From contig BJGZ01000001.1 of the NCBI GenBank assembly GCA_014191195.1, positions 248,001-312,000 on the forward strand: a stretch of DNA of 64,000 nucleotides, written 5' to 3'. Below the pieces are notes generated by a model. That model had not been told where the DNA came from. It worked only from the letters and a program-made list of their open reading frames with translations, and searched no databases. The DNA comes from Chlorobiota bacterium. GTDB lineage: Bacteria > Bacteroidota > Ignavibacteria > Kapaibacteriales > UBA961. The stretch's first letter is position 1, and each line of letters begins with the position of its first letter. Shown in pieces: positions 45,830 to 54,495 of the stretch. A program made the translations under genes and the position numbers.

Positions 45830-47003
45830 GATATATGTCCATCTGGGGTAAAAGTTCAATAATTTTCTTTTCTTTAGATGTATTTCTATCAAAATTCCGA
45901 TGAATTATATCTTCTTGTTTTGGTATTTCATACATTCCATTATAGGCAAATGTGATAACAAAAATACAAAGGGAAAGCCAACCAAGTGTCATTCTTATTG
46001 GACCGATTGAATCTCCGGAAACCGGAGGATGATCTAACTTAATAAAGAATCTTGTGATTAATGCCCAAAAAAGCCATCCATTCCAACCATTATATATCCA
46101 CGGTGCATGTAATTTAATCCATAAAAAAGTTGGTAGCAGAATAGATTGAATTGTTGTATAAAACTCACCAGGGGATTCAACTACAATTTGCTCATAAAAC
46201 CAACCAAGGAATGATCCAATCCCTAAAGAAAAAATAATCCACCATGAAATTCTTGCAATAATACTTTGTTTAGAACCAAACATTGCAAAGGTAATATGTC
46301 CACCATCCAATTGACCCATTGGCAACATGTTTAAAGAAGTAACAAACATGCCAAACCAACCAACACATAAAAATGGATAATGATACATTTCATTCATCGG
46401 TGGTAAATATCCATGAGGAGATGCAAATATGGACGCCAACCAAGGATATAATAATGTATCGCCAAAGTAAATACCCCACAGTGGAGCATTTGTTCCATAC
46501 TGACGATATTCAGGGTGTATGGAATATAAATAATCTATTGAAGGAAGCTGTACTAAGCCAATAATAAAAATTATCAAGCATACGATAAATCCTGCTAATG
46601 GACCAGCAGCACCTATATCAAAAAGAGCTTTTCTATTAGGAATTACAGATCGTGTCCTGATATATGCCCCAAGTGTACCAAACATAGAAGCAAAAGGAAT
46701 AGGCAGAGGAATGAAATAGGGTAAAGATGCATCAACTTTGTGCAAGCGTGCTGCTATATAATGACCAAATTCATGGGCAGATAAAAAAATCATTAATAAA
46801 GAAGCATAAGTAAAACCATATACCCAATTTGTGATTTCTAAAGGGCTTTGTCCTGCCCAGGCAGCCCCAGCCATCATTGAAGATGCAAATGTCCCCAAAA
46901 AAAGTAAAATATGGGTTATTATTGAATGTTTTTTGTATTGTTTGATAGGCTTGCTATTAAAGGATGATTGTGAATATGGTGGATCTTGCCGTGAAGAACT
47001 CAT
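45765..47003 (-). CDS. Site-2 protease family membrane metalloprotease (M50)
   Basis: The 412-residue protein has H77-E78-F-G-H81 (LSAHEFGHYIAARLHKV) and the second metal motif NMLPMGQLDGGH, both intact. DASLPYFIPLPIPFASMFGTLGAYI resembles the EGY/chloroplast-type S2P group rather than RseP, and no PDZ domain is present. About eight membrane helices are predicted. It probably cleaves membrane-spanning segments of regulatory or other proteins. The last 65 bases overlap the downstream glycosyltransferase-like gene in another frame, suggesting coupled expression. Confidence 0.88.
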   Translation of the reverse strand: MSSSRQDPPYSQSSFNSKPIKQYKKHSIITHILLFLGTFASSMMAGAAWAGQSPLEITNWVYGFTYASLLMIFLSAHEFGHYIAARLHKVDASLPYFIPLPIPFASMFGTLGAYIRTRSVIPNRKALFDIGAAGPLAGFIVCLIIFIIGLVQLPSIDYLYSIHPEYRQYGTNAPLWGIYFGDTLLYPWLASIFASPHGYLPPMNEMYHYPFLCVGWFGMFVTSLNMLPMGQLDGGHITFAMFGSKQSIIARISWWIIFSLGIGSFLGWFYEQIVVESPGEFYTTIQSILLPTFLWIKLHAPWIYNGWNGWLFWALITRFFIKLDHPPVSGDSIGPIRMTLGWLSLCIFVITFAYNGMYEIPKQEDIIHRNFDRNTSKEKKIIELLPQMDIYHDIKTTYCYSLNPCLLTSDIF

Positions 47004-47084
47004 GTAAATATGTATCAGAAAAATAATAATTGCTAATTAGAAAATTAGAACGATTGTATCATTACGAAATTGCACTGAATTCAA

Positions 47085-48092
47085 TTATTGCATATGCTCT
47101 GATTTTTTTTCACGAATCATTAAATCATAAATAGCTTGCATTGGATTTTTATTATTAAAAAGAATCTGATACGTTTGCTCAATGATGGGCATATCAACTT
47201 TGTGTGTGGTGCTTAATTGCCAAGCAGATTCTGTGGTAGCTACTCCTTCGGCAACCATATTCATTTCTGATATAATCTCTTTAATATTTCTACCTTTCCC
47301 AATTTCCTCTCCAACATATCTATTGCGACTATGTTTACTAGAACAAGTAACAAATAAGTCTCCTAATCCTGATAATCCTGCAAAAGTTCGGGGGTCTGCG
47401 CCAAGAATTGTTCCTAATCTAGACATTTCTGCAAGGCCCCTAGTAATTAAAGCTGCCTTGGTATTATCTCCCATTTTTAAACCATCTATAATTCCTGCAG
47501 CAATGGCAATTACATTTTTTAAAGCACCACCTAATTCAGCACCGATTGTATCAGAAGATGTATACACCCTGAAATAAGAATTATTAAATAAATTCTGTAC
47601 ATATTCTGCTTGTATCTGATTAGAAGAAGCAGCCATAACAGTTGTTGGAACATGTTGTACTACTTCTTCAGCATGACTAGGACCGCTTAAAACAACATAA
47701 TGATCATCATCTGTTTGGTCAATATCTTTTAAAATACCAGAAACAGTTAATAAAGTATGTACTTCTATTCCTTTAGAGCCCGATATAATAATTTTATCTT
47801 TTAAAACACAGTTAAGTTGTGTGAGAACTTCTCTGATATACTGAGTTGGAACAGTAATAATGATTGTATCTAATGATTGTAAGCTTTCAATGTTAGAAGT
47901 AGCTGTAATGTTTTTATGAAGAATTGTTCCTGGTAGAAACAGAGAATTTGTATGATTGGAATTAATCTCATGAGAAATCTCATTTGATCTTGTCCAAAAT
48001 AATGGATGATATCCATTCTCTGCTAATACTTCAGCCAAAGCTGTGCCCCAGCTACCAGCTCCAATAATACCAATTGATGGAGAAATATTCAT
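47085..48092 (-). CDS. gpsA: Glycerol-3-phosphate dehydrogenase [NAD(P)+]
   Basis: The 335-residue cytosolic enzyme reduces dihydroxyacetone phosphate to glycerol 3-phosphate for phospholipid synthesis. The N-terminal dinucleotide motif is GIIGAGSWGTALAEVLAENG (8-27). The substrate domain includes SGPSHAEEV, GAELGGALKNVIAIAAG and SGLGDLFVTCSSKHSRNR, with the catalytic lysine in the latter part of these blocks. Length is normal. plsY lies immediately upstream (33 bases) on the same strand; together they supply lysophosphatidic acid. Confidence 0.95.
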   Translation of the reverse strand: MNISPSIGIIGAGSWGTALAEVLAENGYHPLFWTRSNEISHEINSNHTNSLFLPGTILHKNITATSNIESLQSLDTIIITVPTQYIREVLTQLNCVLKDKIIISGSKGIEVHTLLTVSGILKDIDQTDDDHYVVLSGPSHAEEVVQHVPTTVMAASSNQIQAEYVQNLFNNSYFRVYTSSDTIGAELGGALKNVIAIAAGIIDGLKMGDNTKAALITRGLAEMSRLGTILGADPRTFAGLSGLGDLFVTCSSKHSRNRYVGEEIGKGRNIKEIISEMNMVAEGVATTESAWQLSTTHKVDMPIIEQTYQILFNNKNPMQAIYDLMIREKKSEHMQ

Positions 48093-48125
48093 ACAAGTAA
48101 AAGCAGAATTATTAGAGGTATTTGT

Positions 48126-48815
48126 TTATTTTTTATTATCAAATTTCAAGATCTGAAATTTAGCAAACTTACTTTCAGTACCCTGAAGAATGCGATAAAT
48201 ATTAGTTTTATGTGCTAATAATACAATGATACTAACAGCTATCATAAAATATACAATCGTGTGATATCCAGGAATATCAACATTGAAAACATTGTGTCTT
48301 ATAAACAAAGTTAATGGGATTGCAATTGCTGCAATGATAGATCCTAAAGATATATAACCAGAAAGCATCACCGCTAGTATAAATAATATTGCAGCAATAC
48401 CAACTTCGCTTGGTGCTATTGCAAGTAAGAAACCAGCTCCGGTATTAATTCCTTTTCCACCTTTAAAGTTTACAAATGCAGAGAATATATGTCCTAAAAC
48501 TGCACTTAAGCCAGCAATCATTTTTATAACAGTTATATCTTCAAATGGCGTAGAATTGGATATTGGCAAAGTACCATTAAATAATTGAGTTGCAATTACA
48601 ACAGCAATAATTCCTTTTAAAATATCTAAAACTTGTGTTAATAATCCCCATTTCCAGCCAAGAACACGCATTGCATTAGTGCTACCCATGTTTCCACTAC
48701 CTTTATCTCTTATATCAAAGCCAAAAAAACGTTTGCTAATAATAGTAGCAGATGGAAATGATCCAATTAGATAGCTACCTATGATGATGATTATAAGGCG
48801 AATTATGGGGTCCAT
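48126..48815 (-). CDS. plsY: Acyl-phosphate:glycerol-3-phosphate acyltransferase
   Basis: The 229-residue membrane protein has the three PlsY motifs: SYLIGSFPSATIISK with DIRDKGSGNMGSTNAMR (G3P and active site), GHIFSAFVNFKGGKGINTGAG, and the C-terminal LLAHKTNIYRILQGTESKF. It transfers an acyl group from acyl-phosphate to glycerol 3-phosphate at the inner membrane. Five to seven helices are predicted. It heads the plsY-gpsA operon and is divergent from the short clpB. Confidence 0.95.
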   Translation of the reverse strand: MDPIIRLIIIIIGSYLIGSFPSATIISKRFFGFDIRDKGSGNMGSTNAMRVLGWKWGLLTQVLDILKGIIAVVIATQLFNGTLPISNSTPFEDITVIKMIAGLSAVLGHIFSAFVNFKGGKGINTGAGFLLAIAPSEVGIAAILFILAVMLSGYISLGSIIAAIAIPLTLFIRHNVFNVDIPGYHTIVYFMIAVSIIVLLAHKTNIYRILQGTESKFAKFQILKFDNKK

Positions 48816-48955
48816 AAGTATTCAATCGTAATATGTGCATATATAATTAAGTGCAAATATAGACAAAAAAGGTAGGATAAACGTCTTACGAAAGCGATTC
48901 AGATATCTAAACAATAAATGTTGTAATTGATATATAAGGCTTATGGAGTTGAACA

Positions 48956-50284
48956 ATGAGTACAGACACGTATAGTAATCCAACAAAGAAAAGATTAAGC
49001 GAAATTGAAAAAGAATTAGCCGATTTAAAAGAAAAAAAATCTACATTACAACAAAAATGGAAAGGCGAAAAAGAAAGTATATCTCGTATCAGATCTTTAA
49101 AAGCTGATATTGAAAAATCAAGAAATAATGCAAGTGAATTAGAAAGAAAAGGTGATTTAGCAAAAGTTGCAGAGTTACGTTATGGTACAATTCTTCAGTT
49201 AGAAAAACAACTTGAAGATGAAAATAATCATCTAAAAGCCTTGCAAGAACATGGTAAAATGTTGAAAGAAGAGGTAGATGCTGTTGATATTGCAGAAATA
49301 GTAGGGAAGTGGACAGGTATTCCAGTACAAAGAATGTTGGAAACTGAAAGGACTAAGCTTTTAACAATGGAAGATAGGCTTCATAAAAGAGTGATAAGCC
49401 AACATGAAGCAATTCACGCAATAAGTAATGCGATTAGAAGATCAAGGGCCGGCTTGCAAGATCAAAATCGACCAATTGGATCATTTATTTTCTTGGGAAC
49501 TACCGGTATTGGTAAAACAGAAATGGCCAGAGCTTTAGCTGAATTCTTATTTGATGATGATACTTCTATGATAAGAATAGACATGAGTGAATATATGGAG
49601 AAATTTGCTGTGTCTAGATTAATTGGAGCTCCTCCAGGTTATGTTGGTTATGATGAAGGTGGGCAGTTAACAGAAGCTGTTAGACAAAAACCATACTCAG
49701 TAATCTTGCTTGATGAAATAGAAAAAGCTCATCCCGATGTTTTTAATGTATTATTACAAGTTTTAGACGATGGGCATTTAACTGACAGTAAAGGCAGATT
49801 AGTAAATTTCAAAAACACAATCATCATAATGACTTCAAATCTAGGTTCTGATATTCTCCAGAAAAAATTAGTGGATATAAATGAGAATAATAGAGATGAA
49901 TTGTTAATGAATGCAAGAGTTGGTATCATCGAACTACTTAAAAAGACAATGCGTCCAGAATTTTTAAATAGAATTGATGAGATCATTTTGTTCAAGCCTT
50001 TAACCAGAAATGAAGTTAAGGAAATTGCTTTGCTGCAAACCAATAAACTACAAGATCAGCTTAAACAAAAAGATATTACTCTTACTATAACAGATGCTGC
50101 TTTAGATGCCTTGGTAAGAGTGGGATATGATGTTCAATTTGGCGCAAGACCATTAAAACGAGCACTTCAAAAGTATATAACTAATCCTTTGTCTATACAC
50201 GTGCTGGCTGGTGATTTTACTGTTGGAGATTCTATTATATTAGATGCAAATGACTTAGGAAATATGACCTTTAATAAAGCTTAA
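48956..50284 (+). CDS. clpB: Half-length ClpB: M-domain and second AAA+ module only
   Basis: The 442-residue protein aligns with about residues 410-857 of E. coli ClpB. It opens in the first helix of the M-domain coiled coil (KKRLSEIEKELADLKEKK), continues through the rest of it and WTGIPVQRM, and has a complete second ATPase: Walker A GTTGIGKT (181-188), pore loop GYVGY (228-232), Walker B VILLDEIEKA (249-258), sensor MTSNLGSD, RPEFLNRIDE with arginine finger, and the C-terminal small domain GARPLKRALQKYI. The N-domain and first ATPase are absent. GGAG at about 48946 and a clean ATG support a genuine start. The 140 bases upstream hold no remnant. A single-ring unfoldase is suggested. Confidence 0.88.
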   Translation: MSTDTYSNPTKKRLSEIEKELADLKEKKSTLQQKWKGEKESISRIRSLKADIEKSRNNASELERKGDLAKVAELRYGTILQLEKQLEDENNHLKALQEHGKMLKEEVDAVDIAEIVGKWTGIPVQRMLETERTKLLTMEDRLHKRVISQHEAIHAISNAIRRSRAGLQDQNRPIGSFIFLGTTGIGKTEMARALAEFLFDDDTSMIRIDMSEYMEKFAVSRLIGAPPGYVGYDEGGQLTEAVRQKPYSVILLDEIEKAHPDVFNVLLQVLDDGHLTDSKGRLVNFKNTIIIMTSNLGSDILQKKLVDINENNRDELLMNARVGIIELLKKTMRPEFLNRIDEIILFKPLTRNEVKEIALLQTNKLQDQLKQKDITLTITDAALDALVRVGYDVQFGARPLKRALQKYITNPLSIHVLAGDFTVGDSIILDANDLGNMTFNKA

Positions 50285-50307
50285 TGGTATAAAGAATCTT
50301 AAAGTGA

Positions 50308-50982
50308 TTAGTCATTCCAAATAAATTCAAAAACCATAATAGATACAGTTATCATTACTATGCTATAAGAAATTAATACAATAATATTTGAAAATGCATC
50401 TTCGAATCTGGCTCCATATAATGCCATGCTAATTGTTTCGCATCCTAAAAGTGTTAATGGGAGCAATAATGGAAATGATAAAACTGGAAATAAGGACCCT
50501 TTTGAATGTGCTTTAGAAATTATAGCTGCAATTGCTGTTATGCATGCAGAAATCCCCAAACTTGAAATCAAAATCATTGTCCAAAACAATAGCTGATTTT
50601 TGACAATTATGCCACTTATAAATACTTGGAAAAGTAGTACTGCTAAGCTATTAAGCAATAAGCCAAAAATGAAAGTATAAAGTAATTTTCCTATATAGAC
50701 ATGAATTGGTTTTGATGATAATTTGAGGAGAAGTGATGTTCCCCGCTCTTCTTCGGCTACAAAAGTTCTTGATAATCCTGTCATAGCGCCAAAGAAAATA
50801 ACTATCCATAATAATGCAGAAGCTAATTCATTAGAAATTGTATCTCCAGCCATTGTAAAAGAAATAGTAGAAATCGTAATAACAACAAATAATATCATAG
50901 AGGAAAATGCATAGCGGGATCTAAGCTCGCTATATATTTCTTTATACAATACTGCGTATATTTTAGAAAGAAAATATCTCAT
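50308..50982 (-). CDS. ccmB: Heme exporter protein CcmB
   Basis: The 224-residue membrane protein is the permease subunit of the CcmAB transporter used in cytochrome c maturation. Six membrane helices are predicted, and the family segment FVAEEERGTSLLLKLSSKPIHVYIGKLLY between the second and third helices is clear. Length is normal. The ATPase gene ccmA and the other ccm genes are not adjacent. Its neighbour upstream is a cation-efflux gene 12 bases away. Confidence 0.9.
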   Translation of the reverse strand: MRYFLSKIYAVLYKEIYSELRSRYAFSSMILFVVITISTISFTMAGDTISNELASALLWIVIFFGAMTGLSRTFVAEEERGTSLLLKLSSKPIHVYIGKLLYTFIFGLLLNSLAVLLFQVFISGIIVKNQLLFWTMILISSLGISACITAIAAIISKAHSKGSLFPVLSFPLLLPLTLLGCETISMALYGARFEDAFSNIIVLISYSIVMITVSIMVFEFIWND

Positions 50983-50994
50983 TGTGATATATAT

Positions 50995-51921
50995 TTAGTC
51001 TTGATGCATCGAGCAATGATTGCAACCATTATGCTCAGAAAATGATCTGTCTTCAATTTGAAGAGTAATATGTTCGCAATTAAATTTATTTTTTAATATT
51101 GATTGTGCTGATGCAAGTAAAGGTTTTGTTTCTGATAAACTTGTTGTAATATGTGCGCTTACTGAAATATTACCAGGGCTTATTTCCCAGATATGAATAT
51201 CATGAACTCCTTCAATCCCTAATATACTTTTAAGTGTTTGCTCAATATCAATAACACTTATACCTTCTGGGGCTCTATCCATTAAAACAATACCAGCATT
51301 TTTCATTAAGCGTATAGCACTTCGAATAATAAAAACAGAGATTCCTGCTGACAAAATAGTATCTATCCACAAAAATCCGGTATAATACATCAAAATACCT
51401 CCAATAATTACAGCAACTGAAGATAATAAATCTGTAATAACATGTAAATATGCGCTTTTCGTGCTTAAATGATGAGAATCATGAAGCATATATGCACTTA
51501 TCATATTTGCAATTAATCCGATTATTGATGTTATAAGCATAGGTTGAGTATGAACTTCATGAGATTCGAATAATCTAAGAATTGATTCGTATATCAAAAA
51601 ACCACACATCGCAAAAAGAATTACCCCATTTATTAATGCTGCAACAACTTCGATTCTTTTAAATCCAAAAGTAAAGGTATTTAATAGGTTATTTCCCTTT
51701 TTACCGGCATTAAAAACTTTAAGAGCTGCATAGGCAATTAATAATGCACCAATATCTGTTAGCATATGCCCTGCATCAGAAAGCAATGCAAGGCTATTAG
51801 ATAGATAACTACCGACAATTTGGGTCAGAAATATCCCAAATGTCATAGTTAAAGCAATTAATAATGCACGGCTATCTTTTGCTGTATGAGAAATATGAGT
51901 ATGGTTCGAATGTATATGCAT
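50995..51921 (-). CDS. Cation diffusion facilitator (CzcD/ZitB type)
   Basis: The 308-residue protein has six membrane helices with the zinc-site pattern SDAGHMLTDIGALL in helix 2 (about 49-62) and the matching HVITDLLSSV in helix 5. A cytosolic ferredoxin-like domain of about 85 residues follows. Both ends are histidine- and cysteine-rich (MHIHSNHTHISH; EHNGCNHCSMHQD), typical of metal-loading tails. It exports Zn2+ or related divalent metals in exchange for protons. It precedes ccmB on the same strand. Confidence 0.93.
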   Translation of the reverse strand: MHIHSNHTHISHTAKDSRALLIALTMTFGIFLTQIVGSYLSNSLALLSDAGHMLTDIGALLIAYAALKVFNAGKKGNNLLNTFTFGFKRIEVVAALINGVILFAMCGFLIYESILRLFESHEVHTQPMLITSIIGLIANMISAYMLHDSHHLSTKSAYLHVITDLLSSVAVIIGGILMYYTGFLWIDTILSAGISVFIIRSAIRLMKNAGIVLMDRAPEGISVIDIEQTLKSILGIEGVHDIHIWEISPGNISVSAHITTSLSETKPLLASAQSILKNKFNCEHITLQIEDRSFSEHNGCNHCSMHQD

Positions 51922-51984
51922 GAGTATCTATTATGTGTATTATGCAAAAAACTGTTTTTAAAAATGGCTTTTTGAAGTGTATGC

Positions 51985-52019
51985 AAAAAAAAACCTCTGT
52001 CGATTACTCTACAGAGGTT
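51985..52019 (-). terminator. Intrinsic terminator of pckA
   Basis: On the reverse strand AACCTCTGT and ACAGAGGTT pair around a 10-base loop, followed by nine T. Confidence 0.9.
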
Positions 52020-52037
52020 ATAGTGTATAGTATTTTA

Positions 52038-53609
52038 CTATTCAAACTGTTTGTAATTATTTGCAAACAATTCTACTAAATGTGTAGCTTTTGTATCATA
52101 AGCTGATGCATCAGACCAAGTATTTCTTGGATTTAAAATTTCTGATGGTACATCTGGGCATTCGCTAGGAATATGTAATCCAAAGAATCCTTCTGTAGTG
52201 AACTGAACATCATTCAGCGAGCCATTTAAAGCAGCACGTAATAAGGCTCTGGTATAGGATATTTTCATTCTTTTACCTACACCATATTCACCACCACTCC
52301 AACCTGTGTTAACTAACCATACTTGTGTGCCATTCTCATTGATTTTATCTTTTAACAAATTGGCATATACTTTTGGATGATGAACCATAAAAGGAGCACC
52401 AAAACAAGTACTGAATGTTGCCGTAGGTTCTTTTACACCTCTTTCAGTTCCTGCAACTTTAGCTGTATATCCTGATAAAAAATGATAAATAGTTTGTTCT
52501 GGCGTTAACTTAGAAATAGGAGGCATCACGCCAAAAGCATCGCATGTTAAGAAGAAAATATTTTTAGGATGTCCACCACGATTATCAGCAACTATATTAC
52601 TAATAAACTTACGTGGATAGGAAGCACGTGTGTTTTCTGTAATTGAATCATCGAATAAATCGATAGCTCTAGAAATTGGATCTACTGGAACATTTTCTAA
52701 TATTGTTCCAAATCTACGAGTCATATCATAAATGATGGGTTCGGCTTCTGCAGATAAATTGATTACTTTGGCATAACAACCACCTTCATAATTGAAGGTT
52801 CCTGCATCTGACCAACCGTGTTCATCATCACCAATAAGCGCTCTTTCGGGATCTGTAGATAATGTGGTTTTTCCAGTTCCAGATAAACCAAAAAACAATG
52901 AAGTGTCACCTTCTAAACCAATATTCGCAGAGCAATGCATACTCATAATGCCCTGAAGTGGCATCAAATAATTTAAGGCAGTAAAGATCGATTTTTTAAT
53001 CTCACCTGCATAATGAGTACCACCTATAAGGACTAATTTTTGAGAAATATCCATTAGAATGAATGTTTCTGAACGTGTACCATCTAATTCTGGACTAGCT
53101 TTAAAATCTGGGACATGAATAATTGTAAATTCAGGATGGAAATTTTCAAGTTGTTGTTCGGTAGCATCTATAAACATATTCTTGGCAAATAGATTGTGCC
53201 AAGCTTGTTGATTAATGACTCTAACAGGCAAACTGAATTGTTCGTCTGCACCAGCAATACAATCTAATACATATAGATCAGAACCTTGTAGATAGGCTGA
53301 TATCCTTGCTTTAAGACTATTAAATTTATCTTGTGGAAATGGTTTGTTTACTTTGCCCCACCAAACATTCCCAGAACTTGAGGGCTCATCTACAATAAAT
53401 TTATCATTAGCGCTACGGCCTGTATGTGGAGCTGTAATTGCAATCAGCGATCCATGTTCACTTAGTTCTGCTTCGCCATTTGATATGGCATGCTCATAAA
53501 GTTCTGCTGTTGAAAGATTATAAAAAACCTCATTTAAATGCGGAATGCCCTGATTGTGAAGGGAAAGCAGAATATCTTCAGATGACTTCATAACTACACT
53601 TTTTGACAT
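52038..53609 (-). CDS. pckA: Phosphoenolpyruvate carboxykinase (ATP)
   Basis: The 523-residue cytosolic enzyme converts oxaloacetate and ATP to PEP and CO2. The P-loop FFGLSGTGKTTLS, the kinase-2 block LIGDDEHGW with metal-binding aspartates, and FILMDISQKLVLIGGTHYAGEIKKS (with the Mn-binding lysine and histidine nearby) are intact, as is the C-terminal TRALLRAALNGSL. Length is normal. It has its own promoter and terminator and lies downstream of a response regulator gene with a 124-base gap, so it is probably transcribed separately. Confidence 0.96.
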   Translation of the reverse strand: MSKSVVMKSSEDILLSLHNQGIPHLNEVFYNLSTAELYEHAISNGEAELSEHGSLIAITAPHTGRSANDKFIVDEPSSSGNVWWGKVNKPFPQDKFNSLKARISAYLQGSDLYVLDCIAGADEQFSLPVRVINQQAWHNLFAKNMFIDATEQQLENFHPEFTIIHVPDFKASPELDGTRSETFILMDISQKLVLIGGTHYAGEIKKSIFTALNYLMPLQGIMSMHCSANIGLEGDTSLFFGLSGTGKTTLSTDPERALIGDDEHGWSDAGTFNYEGGCYAKVINLSAEAEPIIYDMTRRFGTILENVPVDPISRAIDLFDDSITENTRASYPRKFISNIVADNRGGHPKNIFFLTCDAFGVMPPISKLTPEQTIYHFLSGYTAKVAGTERGVKEPTATFSTCFGAPFMVHHPKVYANLLKDKINENGTQVWLVNTGWSGGEYGVGKRMKISYTRALLRAALNGSLNDVQFTTEGFFGLHIPSECPDVPSEILNPRNTWSDASAYDTKATHLVELFANNYKQFE

Positions 53610-53668
53610 GAATAAAGTTTTGATTCCATTATAAATGTATCATTTGTTGTGATGATAGATTAATAATA

Positions 53669-53698
53669 CAAAATACAAAATTACGGTAAAATGTCAAA
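53669..53698 (-). promoter_or_regulatory. Probable pckA promoter, TTTG-N19-TATTTTG
   Basis: On the reverse strand TTTG (53698-53695) is followed after 19 bases by TATTTTG (53675-53669), close to the TTTG-N19-TAnnTTTG pattern of Bacteroidota. Transcription would begin near 53662, leaving a leader of about 50 bases. Confidence 0.4.
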
Positions 53699-53733
53699 TA
53701 TGAAGCTATATAGAGTTAAAATCATGAATTTAT

Positions 53734-54465
53734 TTATTCATATCTATGTATCATTAACTTATATCCCGAACCATGAACATTAACGATTTCCAAGGAAGGA
53801 TCTGATTTTAAATGTTTACGCAGCTTTGTTATAAATACATCCATACTTCTTCCATTGAAATAATTATTATCACCCCATATCATCAATAAGGCTTTTTCTC
53901 TGGTCACTAATATATTCTGATTCATACATAATAGTCGTAATAATTCACATTCTTTGCTTGTAAGTGCTTGTAATGAAGTATTAAACTGAAGTATGCGTAA
54001 ATTATAATCAAAGATATACTCGCCTATTTTAAACTTATTTTTATTAATATCCTTATTTGAGTTTATTGTATATGTCTCATTAAAAGTAGTATCTGTTATT
54101 CCAGTTCTTCTTAATATTGCTTCTATTCTTAATAGTAATTCTTCGGCAATAAATGGTTTTATAACGTAGTCATCAGCACCAATAGAAAGACCCTTAATTT
54201 TATCATGAACACCTGATTTAGCGGATAAAAATATAATTGGGACAAGATTATCTACTATTTTTATATCATTAGCAAGTTCAAAACCATCTTTTTTAGACAT
54301 CATTATATCTATGATGCAAAGGTGAGGTCTGTTTTTTAGAAATGCATTTAAACCACTTTCTCCATCTATTGCTAATTCTACATTATATCCTTTGATTGTA
54401 AGATACTCTTTAAGAATCATACCCAAGCTTGGATCATCTTCTACCAACAGTATAGATCTGTCCAT
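53734..54465 (-). CDS. Response regulator, OmpR/PhoB family
   Basis: The 243-residue protein has an N-terminal receiver with acidic pocket E9-D10-D11, phosphoacceptor D53 (CIIDIMMSKKDG) and the VIKPF lysine near 104. A C-terminal winged-helix DNA-binding domain follows (LTSKECELLRLLCMNQNILVTREKALLMIWG, then GRSMDVFITKLRKHLKSD). It is a transcription regulator phosphorylated by the partner kinase encoded 30 bases upstream. The target genes are not evident; pckA immediately downstream is one candidate. Confidence 0.94.
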   Translation of the reverse strand: MDRSILLVEDDPSLGMILKEYLTIKGYNVELAIDGESGLNAFLKNRPHLCIIDIMMSKKDGFELANDIKIVDNLVPIIFLSAKSGVHDKIKGLSIGADDYVIKPFIAEELLLRIEAILRRTGITDTTFNETYTINSNKDINKNKFKIGEYIFDYNLRILQFNTSLQALTSKECELLRLLCMNQNILVTREKALLMIWGDNNYFNGRSMDVFITKLRKHLKSDPSLEIVNVHGSGYKLMIHRYE

Positions 54466-54495
54466 ATATTAAAATTAATTATAGTAAAAACCTTT

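Noticed and set aside
48816-48955. Remnant of the missing N-terminal half of ClpB upstream of the short clpB
   Set aside because: The 140 bases contain stops in all frames and no N-domain or first Walker motif; they look like an ordinary divergent promoter region with a ribosome site.
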